From NCBI GenBank assembly GCA_030424595.1, contig JAUHWG010000007.1:1-64000 (forward strand): a DNA stretch of 64,000 nt, written 5' to 3'. Of the stretch, positions 18,253 through 27,439 are shown in pieces (the stretch's first letter is position 1; each line of letters starts with the position of its first letter). The DNA is from Polyangia bacterium (GTDB lineage Bacteria; Myxococcota_A; Polyangia; Nannocystales; Nannocystaceae). The notes beneath the pieces were generated by a model. The model saw only the letters and a list, made by a program, of their open reading frames with translations. It was not told the origin of the DNA and did not search any database. Both the position numbers and the translations under genes were made by a program.

Positions 18253-19167
18253 GTGAGGATCACGCTGCCGACGGGCGAAAAGGTGCGCAGAGGGCTCGTC
18301 GTCGGGGTCGGGCTGGCCCTCCTCGGGCTCGAGCTCGGGGCTGCGTGTCGAGGGGGCGAAGCTCCTGCCGAGCCCGCGGCGGACTCGCGGCGGCCGGACG
18401 GGGTGTTCGCGATCGTCGAGCCGGAAGATCCGAGCCAGGGGTCCTCGCCGCCCCGCGCCGAGTCGGCGCCTGCGCGGACGGCTGAGACGGCGCCGAGCGG
18501 AGAGCGCCCGAGGGACCCAGAGCCTGGCGACAGAGAGCCCGAGGATGGAGAGCCCGCAGCCGAAGCTCCGCTCGACTACGATCCCGAGCTCTGGATCGAG
18601 GTCCAAGCGCTCGACCCGAGCATCGTCTTGGACATCCGCTACGCGACCGAGGACAACTTCGTCGGCGAGCCGCTCTACCCCTGCGGTCGCTGTTTTCTCC
18701 GACCGGAGGCGGCCGCGGCGGTGGTCAAGGCCCATCAGGCGCTCCAGGAGGCCGGCTATGGCGGGCTCAAGCTCTTCGACTGCTACCGGCCGACGCCGAT
18801 CCAGGCCCGCCTCTGGGAGGTCAGCCCCGATCCGCGGGCGGTCGCGCCTCCCTCCAAGGGATCGATGCACAACCGCGGCCTGGCGATCGACCTCACCGTG
18901 ATCGATCGCGAGGGCCAGGAGCTCGACATGGGCACCGCCTACGACGCCTTCAGCGAGCGCTCCTACCACGGCTTTCGCGGCCTCACGGCGGAGGTCCGCG
19001 ACAACCGCAAGGCCCTGCTCCAGGCGATGGAGAGCGCCGGCTTTCGCCCGCTCAAGACGGAGTGGTGGCACTACACGCTCAAGGGCGCGTCGCGGCCGCT
19101 CGCCGACTTTGTCTGGTCCTGCACCGGGCCGTGGCCGGGCGGCCCGCGCTATTGGGAGCGCCGCTGA
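18253..19167 (+). CDS. D-alanyl-D-alanine dipeptidase-like lipoprotein (VanX/M15D)
   Basis: 304 residues from GTG 18253, with lipobox GAAC and a Pro/Glu-rich linker (~35-110). The catalytic domain opens LDIRYATEDNFVGEPLYP and carries the zinc motif SMHNRGLAIDL (His206, Asp213) and EWWHY (Glu270 base, His273 ligand). YRPTPIQARLWEV gives the conserved Arg region. These are the full active-site residues of the M15D family, which cleave D-Ala-D-Ala. In a bacterium with no visible van operon, and as a lipoprotein, the likely job is scavenging or digestion of peptidoglycan peptides, perhaps from prey, rather than vancomycin resistance. Confidence 0.88.
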   Translation: MRITLPTGEKVRRGLVVGVGLALLGLELGAACRGGEAPAEPAADSRRPDGVFAIVEPEDPSQGSSPPRAESAPARTAETAPSGERPRDPEPGDREPEDGEPAAEAPLDYDPELWIEVQALDPSIVLDIRYATEDNFVGEPLYPCGRCFLRPEAAAAVVKAHQALQEAGYGGLKLFDCYRPTPIQARLWEVSPDPRAVAPPSKGSMHNRGLAIDLTVIDREGQELDMGTAYDAFSERSYHGFRGLTAEVRDNRKALLQAMESAGFRPLKTEWWHYTLKGASRPLADFVWSCTGPWPGGPRYWERR

Positions 19168-19210
19168 GCGAAGGGACGACTTGCCCCGGCGCTCCGCTCA
19201 GGCTCCGCGA

Positions 19211-20287
19211 TCACTGGGGCTCGGGCACGAGATCGGCGGCGAGGCGGAAGAGCAGGAATTGGTGGTAGGGGTTTTGCCCGCCGGGGAAGAGGAAGGGGCT
19301 CTGCGGCGGCTTGACGTTCGCCGGGTCCCAGTTGAACCACATCCACCGCGCCTCCGCGGGCATCTCGGAGGGGCAGACCAGGGGGAACTCGTTGCCCGCC
19401 TTGGGACCGCCGTCGTAGGGGGTGGTGTTGTCCTCGCCGAAGGCGACGGCGCCGATCGCCGTGCCGACCTCGTCGACCCAGCCACCGCTGGTGGTGTTGG
19501 GGTCGAGATTGCCCTCGTTGCACTTGCCGATGTACTCGTTGATGGTCGCGAGGTCAGGCCCGCCGCTGCCGATGTTGTACTTGAGCCCGGTCGCGCAGGC
19601 CTCCCAGCCTGGATAGCCGGTGAACACCTCTTCGCCGAAGCCCTGACCGCCGTCGCTGCGGCGGAAGCGGGCGAGGACGCCGTTGCTCACCGCCGAGTCG
19701 TCCCAAGCCATGATGAAGAGGTAGCCGGCGTCGTCGGCGTCCTCCGCGGGGACGATGTACTTCTCGGGACCTTCGCCGCAGTTGAAGATCTGACCGGCGG
19801 TCTTGGCCTCGACGCCGCCGAAGAACTTGGCGATGTTGTCCTCGGTCCCGTAGGCGAAGGAGTAGGCGTTGTCCGCGGTGATGATCACCTCGATGTCGCT
19901 GGCGGGCTGCTCGCCGGTCGTGTCGGTCGTGCCCTCGCTCGTCGAGCCGGTGGTCGAGCCGGTGGTCGAGCCGGTGGTCCCGAGCGTCGTCCCCGCGGTG
20001 GTCCCAGAGGTGGTCCCGAGGGTCTCCGCGCCCATCGTCGTCTCCCCGGTCGTCGTCGTGGAGCTCGTCCCCGCGGTGGTCGTCCCGGTCGCGGTGCCCG
20101 TGTTGACCGTCGTCGCGTCGGTCGTCGCGCTGGTCGATCCGGTGGCGGTGGCGGTGGCGGTGGCGGTGGCGGTGGCGGTGGCGGTGGCGGTGGCGGTGGT
20201 CGTGCTGACGGTCCCGTCGTCGCCCTGGCAGGCGACAAGGCCGAGAGGCAAGGCGAGGAGCGTAGACCGGATCGTACGGGAGACCAT
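19211..20287 (-). CDS. Lipoprotein of unknown function with Thr-Ala repeat linker
   Basis: 358 residues, with signal and lipobox GLVAC. It is followed by a ~115-residue linker that is almost only Thr, Ala, Gly and Ser, including about ten Thr-Ala pairs from GGTGGC hexamers (20141-20199). The mature domain begins DIEVIITADNAYSFAYGT and contains FIMAWDDSAVSNG, GYPGWEAC, W(M)WFNWDPANVKPP and PYHQFLLFRLAADLVPEPQ. The Trp-rich ending and the 'ADNAY.F.YG' opening suggest a beta-sandwich. I do not recognise the family and assign no function. It converges on the dipeptidase gene. Confidence 0.75.
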   Translation of the reverse strand: MVSRTIRSTLLALPLGLVACQGDDGTVSTTTATATATATATATATATATGSTSATTDATTVNTGTATGTTTAGTSSTTTTGETTMGAETLGTTSGTTAGTTLGTTGSTTGSTTGSTSEGTTDTTGEQPASDIEVIITADNAYSFAYGTEDNIAKFFGGVEAKTAGQIFNCGEGPEKYIVPAEDADDAGYLFIMAWDDSAVSNGVLARFRRSDGGQGFGEEVFTGYPGWEACATGLKYNIGSGGPDLATINEYIGKCNEGNLDPNTTSGGWVDEVGTAIGAVAFGEDNTTPYDGGPKAGNEFPLVCPSEMPAEARWMWFNWDPANVKPPQSPFLFPGGQNPYHQFLLFRLAADLVPEPQ

Positions 20288-20339
20288 CCTCAGAGCTTAC
20301 GTCGCAGGCGCGGGCGCTGTCGAGGAGCGCGGGCGCGGG

Positions 20340-23300
20340 CTAGCGCGGGAAGAGCTGGCTCTTGCGGACGAACTCGAGCTCGCCGAAGCGCCGGAGCTCC
20401 TCGAGCTCGAAGCTCCTCGGGTCGCCGACGACCATGATCGTCAGGGGCCTGTCGGCGATGTGGGCCGCGTGGAAGCGCCGAAGATCGTCGAACGTCATCC
20501 GCTCCAAGGCGGGCATGAGCACCTCGCGCGGGTCGCCCTGGAAGCCCTGCTGGCGCCATTTGGCGACCTCCTCCTGGAGCTCGCGAAAGCCGGGCTTGGC
20601 CGCTCCCCAGGAGAGCCGCAGCGCCGAGCGCAGGTCCTCGATCCGCTCGGGTCGCTCGGGCAGGGTGCGGATCATGTCGACGAGAACGTCGAGCGCCTCG
20701 ACGGTCTTGTCGCCCTGGGTCGCCAGGTAGGCGAGGAAGGCCCCCTTGGCGCCGGCGACCGTGCCCTCGTAGTATCTTCCGCGGGCGGAGTAGGCGAGCG
20801 CCCGCAGCTCGCGGATCTCCTGGAAGATGAGGCCGCCCATGCCGCCACCCATGAGCTCGCCGTAGGCCGCCGCGCCAACGCGCAGATCTCCGCGCATCGC
20901 CTCCCCCTCGACGACCACGTAGACGTGGGTCTGCAGGCTCCTGCGACGCTTGAGGACGAAGACCCGATCGCGGTCGCGGGGGATCCGGGGGCGGACGACA
21001 GGGGGGACCGCGGGTCGCAGGTGGTCGGCGAAGTGCACCCGCTCGCGCAGCGCCTCGGTGATCGTGGCGGTCGGCTGGGCGCCTGTGTAGCGGACCTCAA
21101 CGGCGTAGTCTTGGGCCTGCGCGAGCGCTCTGTTGAGGTCGCGGGGGGAGAGGGCGCGCATCCCCTGCGGTCCGTACTTGCGGAGATAGACGGAGCGCTC
21201 GCCGAAGGTCACATACTCGCGGAGGGCGTTGATGATCACGCTCGGTTGGCGGCGCTCGACGACGCCCCGCCCCCAGCTCTGGCGGCGGACACGACGGAGC
21301 ACCGCGCGGTCGTGGGCGGGCTCCCGGAGGAGCTCGTCGACCAGGGCGAGGGCCCCCTCCAAGTGCTGCTCAGGGCCGCCTAGGCGGAGGATCCACCGAT
21401 CGTCGGTGACCTCGACCTCGAGGGTGGTCGCGAGCCCGTAGAGCGCCTCCTTGAAGCCGTCAGCGCCGCGGCTGCGGGTGCCGGCGCTGAGGATGTAGTC
21501 GCCGACGACGCTCAGCTCCGGGATCCGATCGCGCCCCACCCCGAAGCGGATCTCGAGGGTGTAGAGGTCGTTGTAGGGGTTTTTGTTGGTCCGGAGGAGC
21601 ACCCCGGGGGCGACGAGGGCCTGGTCGATCTCAGCGGCGATGTCGACGATCGACGGTGCGACGTCGAGCTCGGGGATCTCGGCGAGGCGCTCGGAGAAGG
21701 TTGAGGTGGCGCCGACCGCTGGCTTTATCGGCGTGAGGGGGGGCTTCTTCAGGCGGGTCTTCTTGGGAAAGCCGATCCGCGAGCGGAAGGCGAGGAAGTC
21801 ATCGCCGTAGTAGCGCTCGGCGACGCGGGCGACCTCGGCGATGTCGATGCTCTCCAGCCGTCGGATCACGTCCAGGGTGGCGGACCAGGGTTGGCCGCGG
21901 CCAAAGGTCGCCACCAGCTCCAAGACCCGCTCCTCGTTGCTCTCCCACTTCCGGGCGTAGCGGCCGAGGACGGCCTCGCGGGCGGCGCGAACGGTGGCGG
22001 GGTCGACCTCGCCGCGACGGAGGGTCTTGAGCGCGCCCAGGAGCTTGCGCTCGGCGCCGGCGAAGCTCTGGGTGAGGAGCCGCGGCACGGCGGCGAGGAG
22101 GCCGACGCCGTGGTCGTTGAGCGGGATCGGGATCGCCTGGGCGAGGAGGACCGCGCCCTCGCGGCCGAGGCGGTCGAGGAGGCCGACGCCCTGCGGGTTG
22201 GTGAGCAGCTCGTTGCAGACGAGGACGCCGGCGTGATCGGGCGTGCCCTCCGGCGGCAGGCGAAAGCCGAGGCCGACCGCGCGCACCGGGGTCATCCGCG
22301 TCGTCGCCCGCTCACGGCCGTCGAAGGGCGCGACCTCGGCGATCGCGTCGTCCCCCTCGTAGCCCCCTGGCCAGTCGCCGAAGTTGGCCTCGATAAGGGG
22401 CCAGATCGCGTCGGCGTCGACATCTCCGGCGAGCACGAGGGCCATGTTGTCGGCGCGGTAGTGCCGGCGATAGAAGGCGTACATCGCCTTGAGCGAGGGC
22501 TTCTTCAGGTGGTCGACGCTGCCGAGGACCGTCTTCTCGCCGTAGGGGTGATCGGGGAAGAAGGCGGCCAAGAAGACGTCGGCGATCGGATCGAAGTCGT
22601 CCATCGACCGGTTCTTCTCCTCGTAGACCGTCTCGATCTCGGAGGGGAAGAGGCGGAAGACCGGCCTTAGGAACCGGTGGCCGTAGACGAAGAGCCAGCG
22701 CGGCAGGGAGCGGGCGGGAAACTCGTTGTAGTAGACGGTGATGTCGGGGGTCGTGAAGGCGTTGACCCGCTTCGATCCGAGCTGCTGGAGGACCCGGTCG
22801 AACTCGCCGGGGATCGCCTGGCGCCCGGCGGCCTGGGCCGCCTCGTCGATAGCCTTGAGGAGCTCCGGCCGCTCGCCTTCGGGGGCCTCGCGCAGGGCCT
22901 CGTAGAGCGCCTCGATCCGCTCGAGGTGGGGGCGCTCTGCGGAGTAGTCCGCGGTGCCGAGCTCCTCGGTCCCCTTGAAGAGCATGTGCTCGAGGTAGTG
23001 GGCGATCCCTGTCGCGGTCTCGGGGTCATCCTTGCCGCCGGCCTTGACGACGACCGCGCCGAAGACCCGCGGCGAGCGGTGGTCGCTGCTGATCAGCACC
23101 GTCAGGCCGTTGCTCAGGCGGCGCTCCTGGATCGCGATCGGGTCATCCTTGTAGGTCGTCCATGTCCCCGGCTGGGGGACCCTCGCGTCGGGCTTTACGG
23201 CCTCCTCGGCGGCGGGGGCGGGGACAGGGACAGGCTCAGGCCGCGCGCTCACGGTCGCCTCAGCCGCGGTGGCGGCGAGGGGGAGGGGGAGCGTCAACAG

Positions 23301-23378
23301 GAGGAGGGCGGCCGCCCCGAGTCGCCACGTCGAGGAGCGCCTCGGTCGGGCGGTGGACGGGTCGCGCCGGGTCGACAT
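20340..23378 (-). CDS. M16 zinc metalloprotease (insulinase/pitrilysin family), exported
   Basis: 1012 residues, the usual double-module length for a two-half M16 peptidase. An N-terminal signal (LGAAALLLLTLPLPLAATAAEA) sends it to the envelope. The inverted zinc motif HYLEH is at residues 127-131, with the downstream Glu about 75 residues on (ETVYEEKNRSMDDFD). The C-terminal half (from ~560) repeats the fold without HxxEH, as expected for the non-catalytic module; RSRGADGFKEALYGL and GELMGGGMGGLIFQEIRE are its best landmarks. Substrate unknown; family members degrade small peptides. It lies upstream of, and on the same strand as, the lipoprotein at 19211. Confidence 0.92.
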   Translation of the reverse strand: MSTRRDPSTARPRRSSTWRLGAAALLLLTLPLPLAATAAEATVSARPEPVPVPAPAAEEAVKPDARVPQPGTWTTYKDDPIAIQERRLSNGLTVLISSDHRSPRVFGAVVVKAGGKDDPETATGIAHYLEHMLFKGTEELGTADYSAERPHLERIEALYEALREAPEGERPELLKAIDEAAQAAGRQAIPGEFDRVLQQLGSKRVNAFTTPDITVYYNEFPARSLPRWLFVYGHRFLRPVFRLFPSEIETVYEEKNRSMDDFDPIADVFLAAFFPDHPYGEKTVLGSVDHLKKPSLKAMYAFYRRHYRADNMALVLAGDVDADAIWPLIEANFGDWPGGYEGDDAIAEVAPFDGRERATTRMTPVRAVGLGFRLPPEGTPDHAGVLVCNELLTNPQGVGLLDRLGREGAVLLAQAIPIPLNDHGVGLLAAVPRLLTQSFAGAERKLLGALKTLRRGEVDPATVRAAREAVLGRYARKWESNEERVLELVATFGRGQPWSATLDVIRRLESIDIAEVARVAERYYGDDFLAFRSRIGFPKKTRLKKPPLTPIKPAVGATSTFSERLAEIPELDVAPSIVDIAAEIDQALVAPGVLLRTNKNPYNDLYTLEIRFGVGRDRIPELSVVGDYILSAGTRSRGADGFKEALYGLATTLEVEVTDDRWILRLGGPEQHLEGALALVDELLREPAHDRAVLRRVRRQSWGRGVVERRQPSVIINALREYVTFGERSVYLRKYGPQGMRALSPRDLNRALAQAQDYAVEVRYTGAQPTATITEALRERVHFADHLRPAVPPVVRPRIPRDRDRVFVLKRRRSLQTHVYVVVEGEAMRGDLRVGAAAYGELMGGGMGGLIFQEIRELRALAYSARGRYYEGTVAGAKGAFLAYLATQGDKTVEALDVLVDMIRTLPERPERIEDLRSALRLSWGAAKPGFRELQEEVAKWRQQGFQGDPREVLMPALERMTFDDLRRFHAAHIADRPLTIMVVGDPRSFELEELRRFGELEFVRKSQLFPR

Positions 23379-23433
23379 CCGCTAGAGTATCGCCGACTCG
23401 CGCGCAGGCGGGACGACGAAGTGTCCCCTCTCC

Positions 23434-24174
23434 TCAGCCGCGCAGGTGCTCGGCGAAGAAGCGATCGACCCGTCCCCAGGCGTCGTCGGCGGCGTCGGGG
23501 ACGTGGGCGGCGTTCATGCCGACGAGGCGTGATAGGCCCTGGACCACCGCGGACACGTCGGGCGGCCAGGCGAAGGCGTGCCCAGCCTCCGGGTAGACCT
23601 TGACGTCGTGCTCATGCTCCGGCGCGATCACCTGGAGGTGCCGCTCTAGGCGCTCTCCGTGGCCCCGTAGCGGCCGGTCGCGCGCGCCGTAGGAGGCGAC
23701 GATCGGGCAGGCCCCGCTCAGGACCTCCGCCTCCTTCGGGACCTCGCCGTACCAGACTCCGGCGGCGCGGAAGGGGCGGCGCGCCGCCAACAGGAGGGCG
23801 AAGCCGCCGCCCATACAAAAGCCCATCACGCCGAGCTGATCGGCGCGGGCGGAGGGCTCCTGGGACAGCCACTCGGAGGCTGCGTCGAGATCGGAGAAGG
23901 CGTCGCCGCTCCCGCGCTTGAAGTCTCGCAGGGCTCGAACGACGCAGCGGAGCTTGGCCCCGCCGCGGTGGTAGAGGTCCGGGACCAGCGCTGCGTACCC
24001 TCGCTCGGCCATCCGATCGGCGACCCGGCGGATCTCAGGGGTGAGGCCGAAGATCTCGTGGATGATGAGCAGCGCCGGCCGAGGCCCCAGGCGGTCGTCG
24101 GCCGCTTTGGCGGTGAAGTAGGCGGGCATCATCCGCCCGTCGCGGGTGGAGATGGTGACGTCACTTCCGGGCAT
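23434..24174 (-). CDS. Dienelactone hydrolase-family protein
   Basis: 246-residue cytoplasmic alpha/beta hydrolase. The nucleophile elbow GFCMGG carries Cys120, with Asp166 (GARDRP) and His199 (AGHAFAW) completing the Cys-Asp-His triad of dienelactone hydrolases. HEIFGLTPEIRRVADRMAERGY is the usual N-terminal signature, here with Glu40 present. Its start overlaps the end of the histidine kinase by 14 bases, so the two are probably co-transcribed. No aromatic-degradation genes are nearby, so the substrate is open; many such proteins are broad esterases. Confidence 0.9.
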   Translation of the reverse strand: MPGSDVTISTRDGRMMPAYFTAKAADDRLGPRPALLIIHEIFGLTPEIRRVADRMAERGYAALVPDLYHRGGAKLRCVVRALRDFKRGSGDAFSDLDAASEWLSQEPSARADQLGVMGFCMGGGFALLLAARRPFRAAGVWYGEVPKEAEVLSGACPIVASYGARDRPLRGHGERLERHLQVIAPEHEHDVKVYPEAGHAFAWPPDVSAVVQGLSRLVGMNAAHVPDAADDAWGRVDRFFAEHLRG

Positions 24175-25537
24175 GATCGACCTCGATGGAAGTCGGCAGG
24201 AGGAGCGAGAAGGTCGAGCCGACGCCCGGCTCGCTGGTGGCGGTCAGGGTGCCGCCGAGGTGCGCGGCGAGCCTGCGCGAGAGCGAGAGGCCGAGGCCGG
24301 CGCCGCCGTGCCGACGGGTGCTCGAGTCGTCGGCCTGGGTGAAGTCGTCGAAGACGCGGCGAAGCGTCGACTCATCCATGCCGACGCCGGTGTCGACGAC
24401 GTCAAAGCGGATCCACGGGGTGTCGCCGGGGCCTCCCGGGAGCGAGCTCACCCGGAGGGTGATCGAGCCGTTCTCGGTGAACTTCGCCGCGTTGGTCAGG
24501 AGGTTGAGCAGGATCTGCTTGTGCCGCAGGGGGTCGGTCGTGAGCTGGACGCTGGCGAGGTCGCCCTCGAGCCGCAGCGTGTTGCCGTACTTCGTGAGGA
24601 GCGGGGCGATCGTGTCGCGCAGCTCGTGGGTCAGGGATTGGAGCTCGATCGGCGCTGGCGAGATCGCGAGCTTGCCGGCCTCGACCCGCGAGAGGTCGAG
24701 GATGTCCGAGATGATCGCGAGCAGGTGTTGTCCGGCCGTGCCGATCGTCCCGAGATCGTGGGCGACCTGCTCGTCGACCGCATCCTCTCGCAGGAGCTCG
24801 GCGTAGCCGATGATCGCGTTGAGCGGCGTTCTCAGCTCGTGGCTCATGTTGGCGAGGAAGGTGCTCTTGGTCCGGTTCGCCGATTCGGCGCGGTGACGTT
24901 CGAGCTTGGCGACGACGAGCGCCTCTCCGAGCTGGGCCTTGGCGGCCTCGAGCTCCCGCATCGCCTTCGCCTGTCCCCTGAAGAGCGTGTAGGTACGACC
25001 TGCGCTCAGGTAGGTGAAGACCGTGAGGGGGACGACGAGGGAGACGAGCATGGACGAGACCCGGAGCTTCTCCGAGGGATCCTCGTCGACATAGGCGGCG
25101 ATCGGCGCGAGGAGGCCGATGTTGACCGCGGCTGTGGCCCAGATGAGGCGCGGGCGGACAGTGATGCTGGCGATCACCACGCTGAGCGCCATGAACCAGA
25201 GAAAGTCCGTGTAGCTGCGGACGCTGATCTGATACGCGGCGATCAGGAGGCTCAGGGAGCCGCTGCAGAGGAGACCGCCGAGATCCACACGACCGCGCCG
25301 CGCCAGCGAGCCGCTCGCCGAGCAGACCGCGACGAGGATCACCGAGACGACGAGCGTCGGCCGGACGCGGTCTGGCGGGGCGATGCTGATGGCCAGGAGC
25401 GAGACCCCGAAGATCGACGAAGCCAGGACCAGGAGCACTGTCAGCAGCGCTCGCCCGCGCCGCTCGACGTCCGCGTCATCCGTGTCGATACGGTAGAATT
25501 CGCGGCCGAGTCGGCGGAGCGGGGAGGACGACGACAT
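24161..25537 (-). CDS. Membrane sensor histidine kinase
   Basis: 458 residues. The first ~180 residues hold about six membrane helices with little periplasmic loop, so it resembles kinases that sense within the membrane. A coiled-coil stretch (~190-222) leads to the H box SHELRTPLN (His233), N box NLLTNAAKF, G1 VDTGVGM and G2 GGAGLGLSLSRRLAAHLGG. No receiver domain is fused and no response regulator gene lies next to it, so its partner is elsewhere. It precedes and overlaps the dienelactone hydrolase gene. Confidence 0.92.
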   Translation of the reverse strand: MSSSSPLRRLGREFYRIDTDDADVERRGRALLTVLLVLASSIFGVSLLAISIAPPDRVRPTLVVSVILVAVCSASGSLARRGRVDLGGLLCSGSLSLLIAAYQISVRSYTDFLWFMALSVVIASITVRPRLIWATAAVNIGLLAPIAAYVDEDPSEKLRVSSMLVSLVVPLTVFTYLSAGRTYTLFRGQAKAMRELEAAKAQLGEALVVAKLERHRAESANRTKSTFLANMSHELRTPLNAIIGYAELLREDAVDEQVAHDLGTIGTAGQHLLAIISDILDLSRVEAGKLAISPAPIELQSLTHELRDTIAPLLTKYGNTLRLEGDLASVQLTTDPLRHKQILLNLLTNAAKFTENGSITLRVSSLPGGPGDTPWIRFDVVDTGVGMDESTLRRVFDDFTQADDSSTRRHGGAGLGLSLSRRLAAHLGGTLTATSEPGVGSTFSLLLPTSIEVDHARK

Positions 25538-25822
25538 GGACGTTCGACGCGGAGGGCGTGACGTCGAGGATGCCAGGCCGCGGACCGTTCATGGACCAAA
25601 GATCGCCCGCAGACCCTCTACGGGTCCTCTGTGAGCATCTCAGTGCAGGCCTATGCAGGAGACCGCGATGAAGAGGCCCCGCGCCGCCACCGCTGATGCC
25701 CGGACCCCCGCCCGAGAGTTGGGGCGGCGGGAGGTTCGCGATGTTGAGGCGCAGGGCCGAGGAGAAGGGCCGAGGAGAAGGCCGCCATCGGCGGTCCTTC
25801 CGGGCCTGACCGATTGTCGTCC

Positions 25823-26974
25823 CTAGACCGCCTGTGCGGCGGCCATCTCGATGAAGGCCGGGCCGAGGTGGCTCGGCCACTGGGTGCGCGGTCCGTGGTT
25901 GGCGCCGCTCAGGATCGCGCCGCGAAGCGTCGTCAGGGTCAGGCCGGTGTTGCGCAGGTCGGCGTTGTGGAAGTCAGCATTGTCGAGGGTGCTGCGGCTG
26001 AGATCTGCGCCGCGCAGGTCCGCGTTGGCGAAGCTGGCTCCGCGGAGATCGGTCTTCGGGATCAGCGTCCCTCGGAGGCTCGCTCCGTCGAAGGTCGCGC
26101 CGCGCAGGGTGCCCGTGAGGTAGCCCTTGTCGAGGTTTGCGCCTGAGAAGTCGGGCTCGGTCATGTCACAGTCGCACAGCTCGATGCCGAGCAAGTCGGC
26201 GCCGGTGAAGCGACAGACCGTGAAGGTGCAAGCCTTGAAGCGAGCTCGGGCGAGCACCGCGGTCGACAGGTTGCAGCGCTCGAAGACCGCGCCGTTGACG
26301 ACGGTGCGGGTGACCTGGAGACCGCGCATGTCGACCTGGACGAAGCGCGTCCCGTCCAGAGCGGAGCCGGAGAGATCGGTCTTGAGCGCGCTGCCGCGGC
26401 GGATGACCGCCTCGGAGAGGTTGGCGCGGAGCAGCTTTGCGCCGTCCATCGTGACATCCTCGGCGTCGACCTGGGCGAGATCACAGCCGCTGAGATCGGC
26501 GCCTCGGAGGTCGGTCCGGTGGAGGCGAGCGCCGACGAACGAGGCGCCCTGTGGGGTCGTGACAGTCGGATCCGAGAGGTTCTGCGGGCGTCCGACGACC
26601 TCGCGAAGATCGGCGTCCGTGAGGTCCGCGCCCGCGAAGTCGGCCTTGCTGATCTTGGCCCCGCGGAGGTTCGCCCCGCGGAGGTTCGCCCCTGAGAAGA
26701 CGGCGCGGCGGAGGTCGGCGCCGGTAAAGTCGGCTCCGGAGAGGTCGGCGCCGGTAAAGTCGGCGCGAGAGAGGAGCACCTTGGAGAAGTCGATGCCGTG
26801 GAGATCGCGGTCGCGGAGTTCAGCGCTCCGGAGCTTCAGCGCCTTGCGCCCCTTGCGGTAGGCTGCCCAGGCCGTGACCGGGCTCTCTTCGCTGAGGACG
26901 TCGATGGCCTTCATCGACGACTTGCGTGTCTTGGTGCTGTTCGTGCTCTTGGGGGCTGCTGTAGTTGCGCGCAA
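25823..26974 (-). CDS. Pentapeptide-repeat protein
   Basis: 383 residues from TTG 26974, with GAGAG 8-12 bases upstream; ATG 26914 (MKAIDVLSEESPV) is the alternative. From about residue 50 to 375 it is a near-continuous run of A(D/N)LXX pentapeptides (ADFTGADLSGADF, ANLRGANLRGAKI, ADLRGADLSRSTL). This predicts a right-handed four-sided beta-helix. A less regular middle block (~185-270) contains VTRTVVNGAVFERCNLSTA. Some pentapeptide proteins mimic DNA and protect gyrase (MfpA, Qnr), but the fold alone does not show this. Three 14-bp repeats lie about 160 bases upstream. Confidence 0.88.
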   Translation of the reverse strand: MRATTAAPKSTNSTKTRKSSMKAIDVLSEESPVTAWAAYRKGRKALKLRSAELRDRDLHGIDFSKVLLSRADFTGADLSGADFTGADLRRAVFSGANLRGANLRGAKISKADFAGADLTDADLREVVGRPQNLSDPTVTTPQGASFVGARLHRTDLRGADLSGCDLAQVDAEDVTMDGAKLLRANLSEAVIRRGSALKTDLSGSALDGTRFVQVDMRGLQVTRTVVNGAVFERCNLSTAVLARARFKACTFTVCRFTGADLLGIELCDCDMTEPDFSGANLDKGYLTGTLRGATFDGASLRGTLIPKTDLRGASFANADLRGADLSRSTLDNADFHNADLRNTGLTLTTLRGAILSGANHGPRTQWPSHLGPAFIEMAAAQAV

Positions 26975-27130
26975 TGGGCTCTCTCGTCAAGATCAGGGGC
27001 GCTCCGTCGCGGGGCGGGCGGAGTGCACGGTGTTCGGTTGATTCCTTCGTGCTCGCCTGGCGAGGCACGCGATGATGTCGCGGCTCTGCGTTGATGAGAA
27101 CAGTGGTTGCGCGTTGCTATGCGCCAACCC

Positions 27131-27172
27131 TGTAATCTGTCGAAAGCAATCTATCGACAGCAATCTATCGAC
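27131..27172. promoter_or_regulatory. Three tandem 14-bp repeats (iteron-like)
   Basis: AGCAATCTATCGAC occurs twice back to back (27145-27158, 27159-27172). A third copy with 10 of 14 matches (TGTAATCTGTCGAA, 27131-27144) directly precedes them. A 14-bp period does not match one helical turn but suits cooperative binding by a repressor. It lies between the pentapeptide gene and the P450. Confidence 0.55.
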
Positions 27173-27313
27173 ACAGGCGAATACGAGATGTCCTGAATAT
27201 CACGGTGAGCCAACTCTGTCAAGAGCGGCCGGCTGTGTGGGGCTAGGCATCGCCCGCGGGTTTCGTGGCGCAACGCTAGCCGAACACCGCGCGCGCTGTC
27301 CTTCACTTCTGCA

Positions 27314-27327
27314 TGTCCTCTTGGACA
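27314..27327. promoter_or_regulatory. Palindromic operator candidate, copy 1
   Basis: TGTCCTCTTGGACA is a perfect 5-bp inverted repeat (TGTCC/GGACA) around four bases. The same half-sites recur at 27426-27439. Confidence 0.5.
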
Positions 27328-27425
27328 GGATCTGGATCTCCTCGATCTCCTGTGCGGGGGTCATGCGGCCGCTCAATCGGAGTCCCGCCGCCCTCCCGTA
27401 GGCCGAAGGGGAGGAGCGCTCGGCA

Positions 27426-27439
27426 TGTCCTCGTGGACA
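27426..27439. promoter_or_regulatory. Palindromic operator candidate, copy 2
   Basis: TGTCCTCGTGGACA shares 13 of 14 bases with the copy at 27314 and also the flanking GCA and G. The two centres are 112 bases apart, upstream of the P450 gene. Confidence 0.5.

Noticed and set aside
18253..19167. Vancomycin-resistance gene vanX
   Set aside because: No vanH, vanA or regulators nearby, and the protein is a lipoprotein; only the peptidase family is supported.
25538..25822. Possible gene between histidine kinase and pentapeptide gene
   Set aside because: The open minus-strand frame is Arg/Pro/Gly-rich noise that overlaps both neighbours.
27131..27172. CRISPR array
   Set aside because: Repeats are 14 bp with no spacers and only three copies; no cas gene is present.
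27072..27401. Possible 109-residue gene in the gap before the P450
   Set aside because: It runs through the iterons and first palindrome, has no ribosome site and no family-like sequence.
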